From contig NZ_DS572691.1 of the NCBI RefSeq assembly GCF_000154985.1, positions 62,001 through 126,000 on the forward strand: DNA of 64,000 nucleotides. The letters are read 5' to 3'. The position numbers and the translations under genes were made by a program. Shown piece after piece: positions 63,748-64,000 of this stretch. The notes beneath the pieces are model-generated. The model saw only the letters and a list, made by a program, of their open reading frames with translations. It had not been told where the DNA came from and searched no databases. Position 1 is the stretch's first letter, and every line of letters begins with the position of its first letter. The DNA is from Streptococcus infantarius subsp. infantarius ATCC BAA-102 (GTDB lineage Bacteria; Bacillota; Bacilli; Lactobacillales; Streptococcaceae).

Positions 63748-64000
63748 TTAGTATTTCAAATCAAAGTATGTACCAGTGACGTCTCCAGATTTAAGTGTAA
63801 TTCCGTTTTGACCAGCTTCTGGGAAGATACGGCTAGTAAATACTTTTTCTCCTTTATTGATAAAGATTTCAATGATCGAATTATCTACAAAAATATTGGC
63901 TGTTGTTTCTTTCGTATCGATTGTACATTCTCGAGTAGTACCAAATTTTGTAGTGTATTGAACACCGGCTTTACTGCGGTCAAGGATAATTTTACCGTCT
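63748..64000 (-). CDS. scrB: Sucrose-6-phosphate hydrolase ScrB, C-terminal part
   Basis: The frame from the right edge reads DGKIILDRSKAG, then ANIFVDNSIIEIFINKGEKVF and ends VTGTYFDLKY. This is the beta-sandwich end of a GH32 hydrolase; the catalytic propeller is outside the window. The stop lies one base before scrR, so the two are cotranscribed. Confidence 0.88.
   Translation of the reverse strand, partial: DGKIILDRSKAGVQYTTKFGTTRECTIDTKETTANIFVDNSIIEIFINKGEKVFTSRIFPEAGQNGITLKSGDVTGTYFDLKY

Overview
The window looks like chromosomal DNA of a Streptococcus of the S. bovis/S. equinus complex (S. gallolyticus, macedonicus or infantarius type). The evidence is low G+C Gram-positive codon use, strong AGGAGG ribosome sites, streptococcal neighbourhoods (pepX beside an aquaglyceroporin gene, rpsF-ssb-rpsR, efp-asp23-nusB-scrR-scrB), a circularly permuted streptococcal PstS, and de novo NAD genes, which most streptococci lack. 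The species assignment is inference.

Layout. 1-130: two AdcR-type zinc operators and a promoter reading off the left edge. 131-4000: flavoprotein, HTH/coiled-coil protein, DEDDh exonuclease, membrane-anchored MerR regulator and a YbaB/EbfC protein. 4067-10510: one phosphate operon, pstSCAB-phoU-phoP-phoR, behind a direct-repeat Pho box. 10515-15630: pepX, the divergent glycerol facilitator gene, a frameshifted cppA and a serine hydrolase. 15770-20470: a mosaic accessory region holding a lactobacillus-like fetAB iron exporter with a cut-off YdcF-type gene, then remnants of a restriction-modification methyltransferase, a CorA-like transporter and a ferric-reductase-like protein. 20880-31600: GNAT, a carbonic anhydrase broken by one stop codon, pflB, dinB, recD2, lepB, rnhC, zapA. 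31600-45000: cvpA, mutS2, divergent nadA/nadBC with operator-like boxes on both promoters, trxA, a yjdF riboswitch with its gene, a small-RNA candidate, and a fused NADH-type flavin/fumarate reductase.

45057-49860: a MutY lacking the iron-sulfur cysteines, then the most unusual part: about 0.8 kb with at least six tiny ORFs that share the peptide motif RYKNGD, each with its own start and most with their own ribosome site, under one strong promoter and closed by a terminator. They lie directly upstream of a pilus-type cluster (coiled-coil protein, second signal peptidase I, adhesin N-terminus) whose middle is deleted, so the adhesin runs into the tail of a class C sortase.

49975-64000: rpsF-ssb-rpsR, a DUF2975/HTH pair with a broken lipoprotein, a tandem structured repeat whose hairpin stems covary (53.28-53.60 kb), corA, uvrA, a broken MATE exporter, an aminopeptidase P, dCMP deaminase, efp-asp23-nusB, a frameshifted scrR and the end of scrB.

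About a dozen genes carry a stop codon, a single-base frameshift or a truncation. This fits a genome in decay, as known for dairy-adapted members of this group, but sequencing error must be excluded for the single-base cases.
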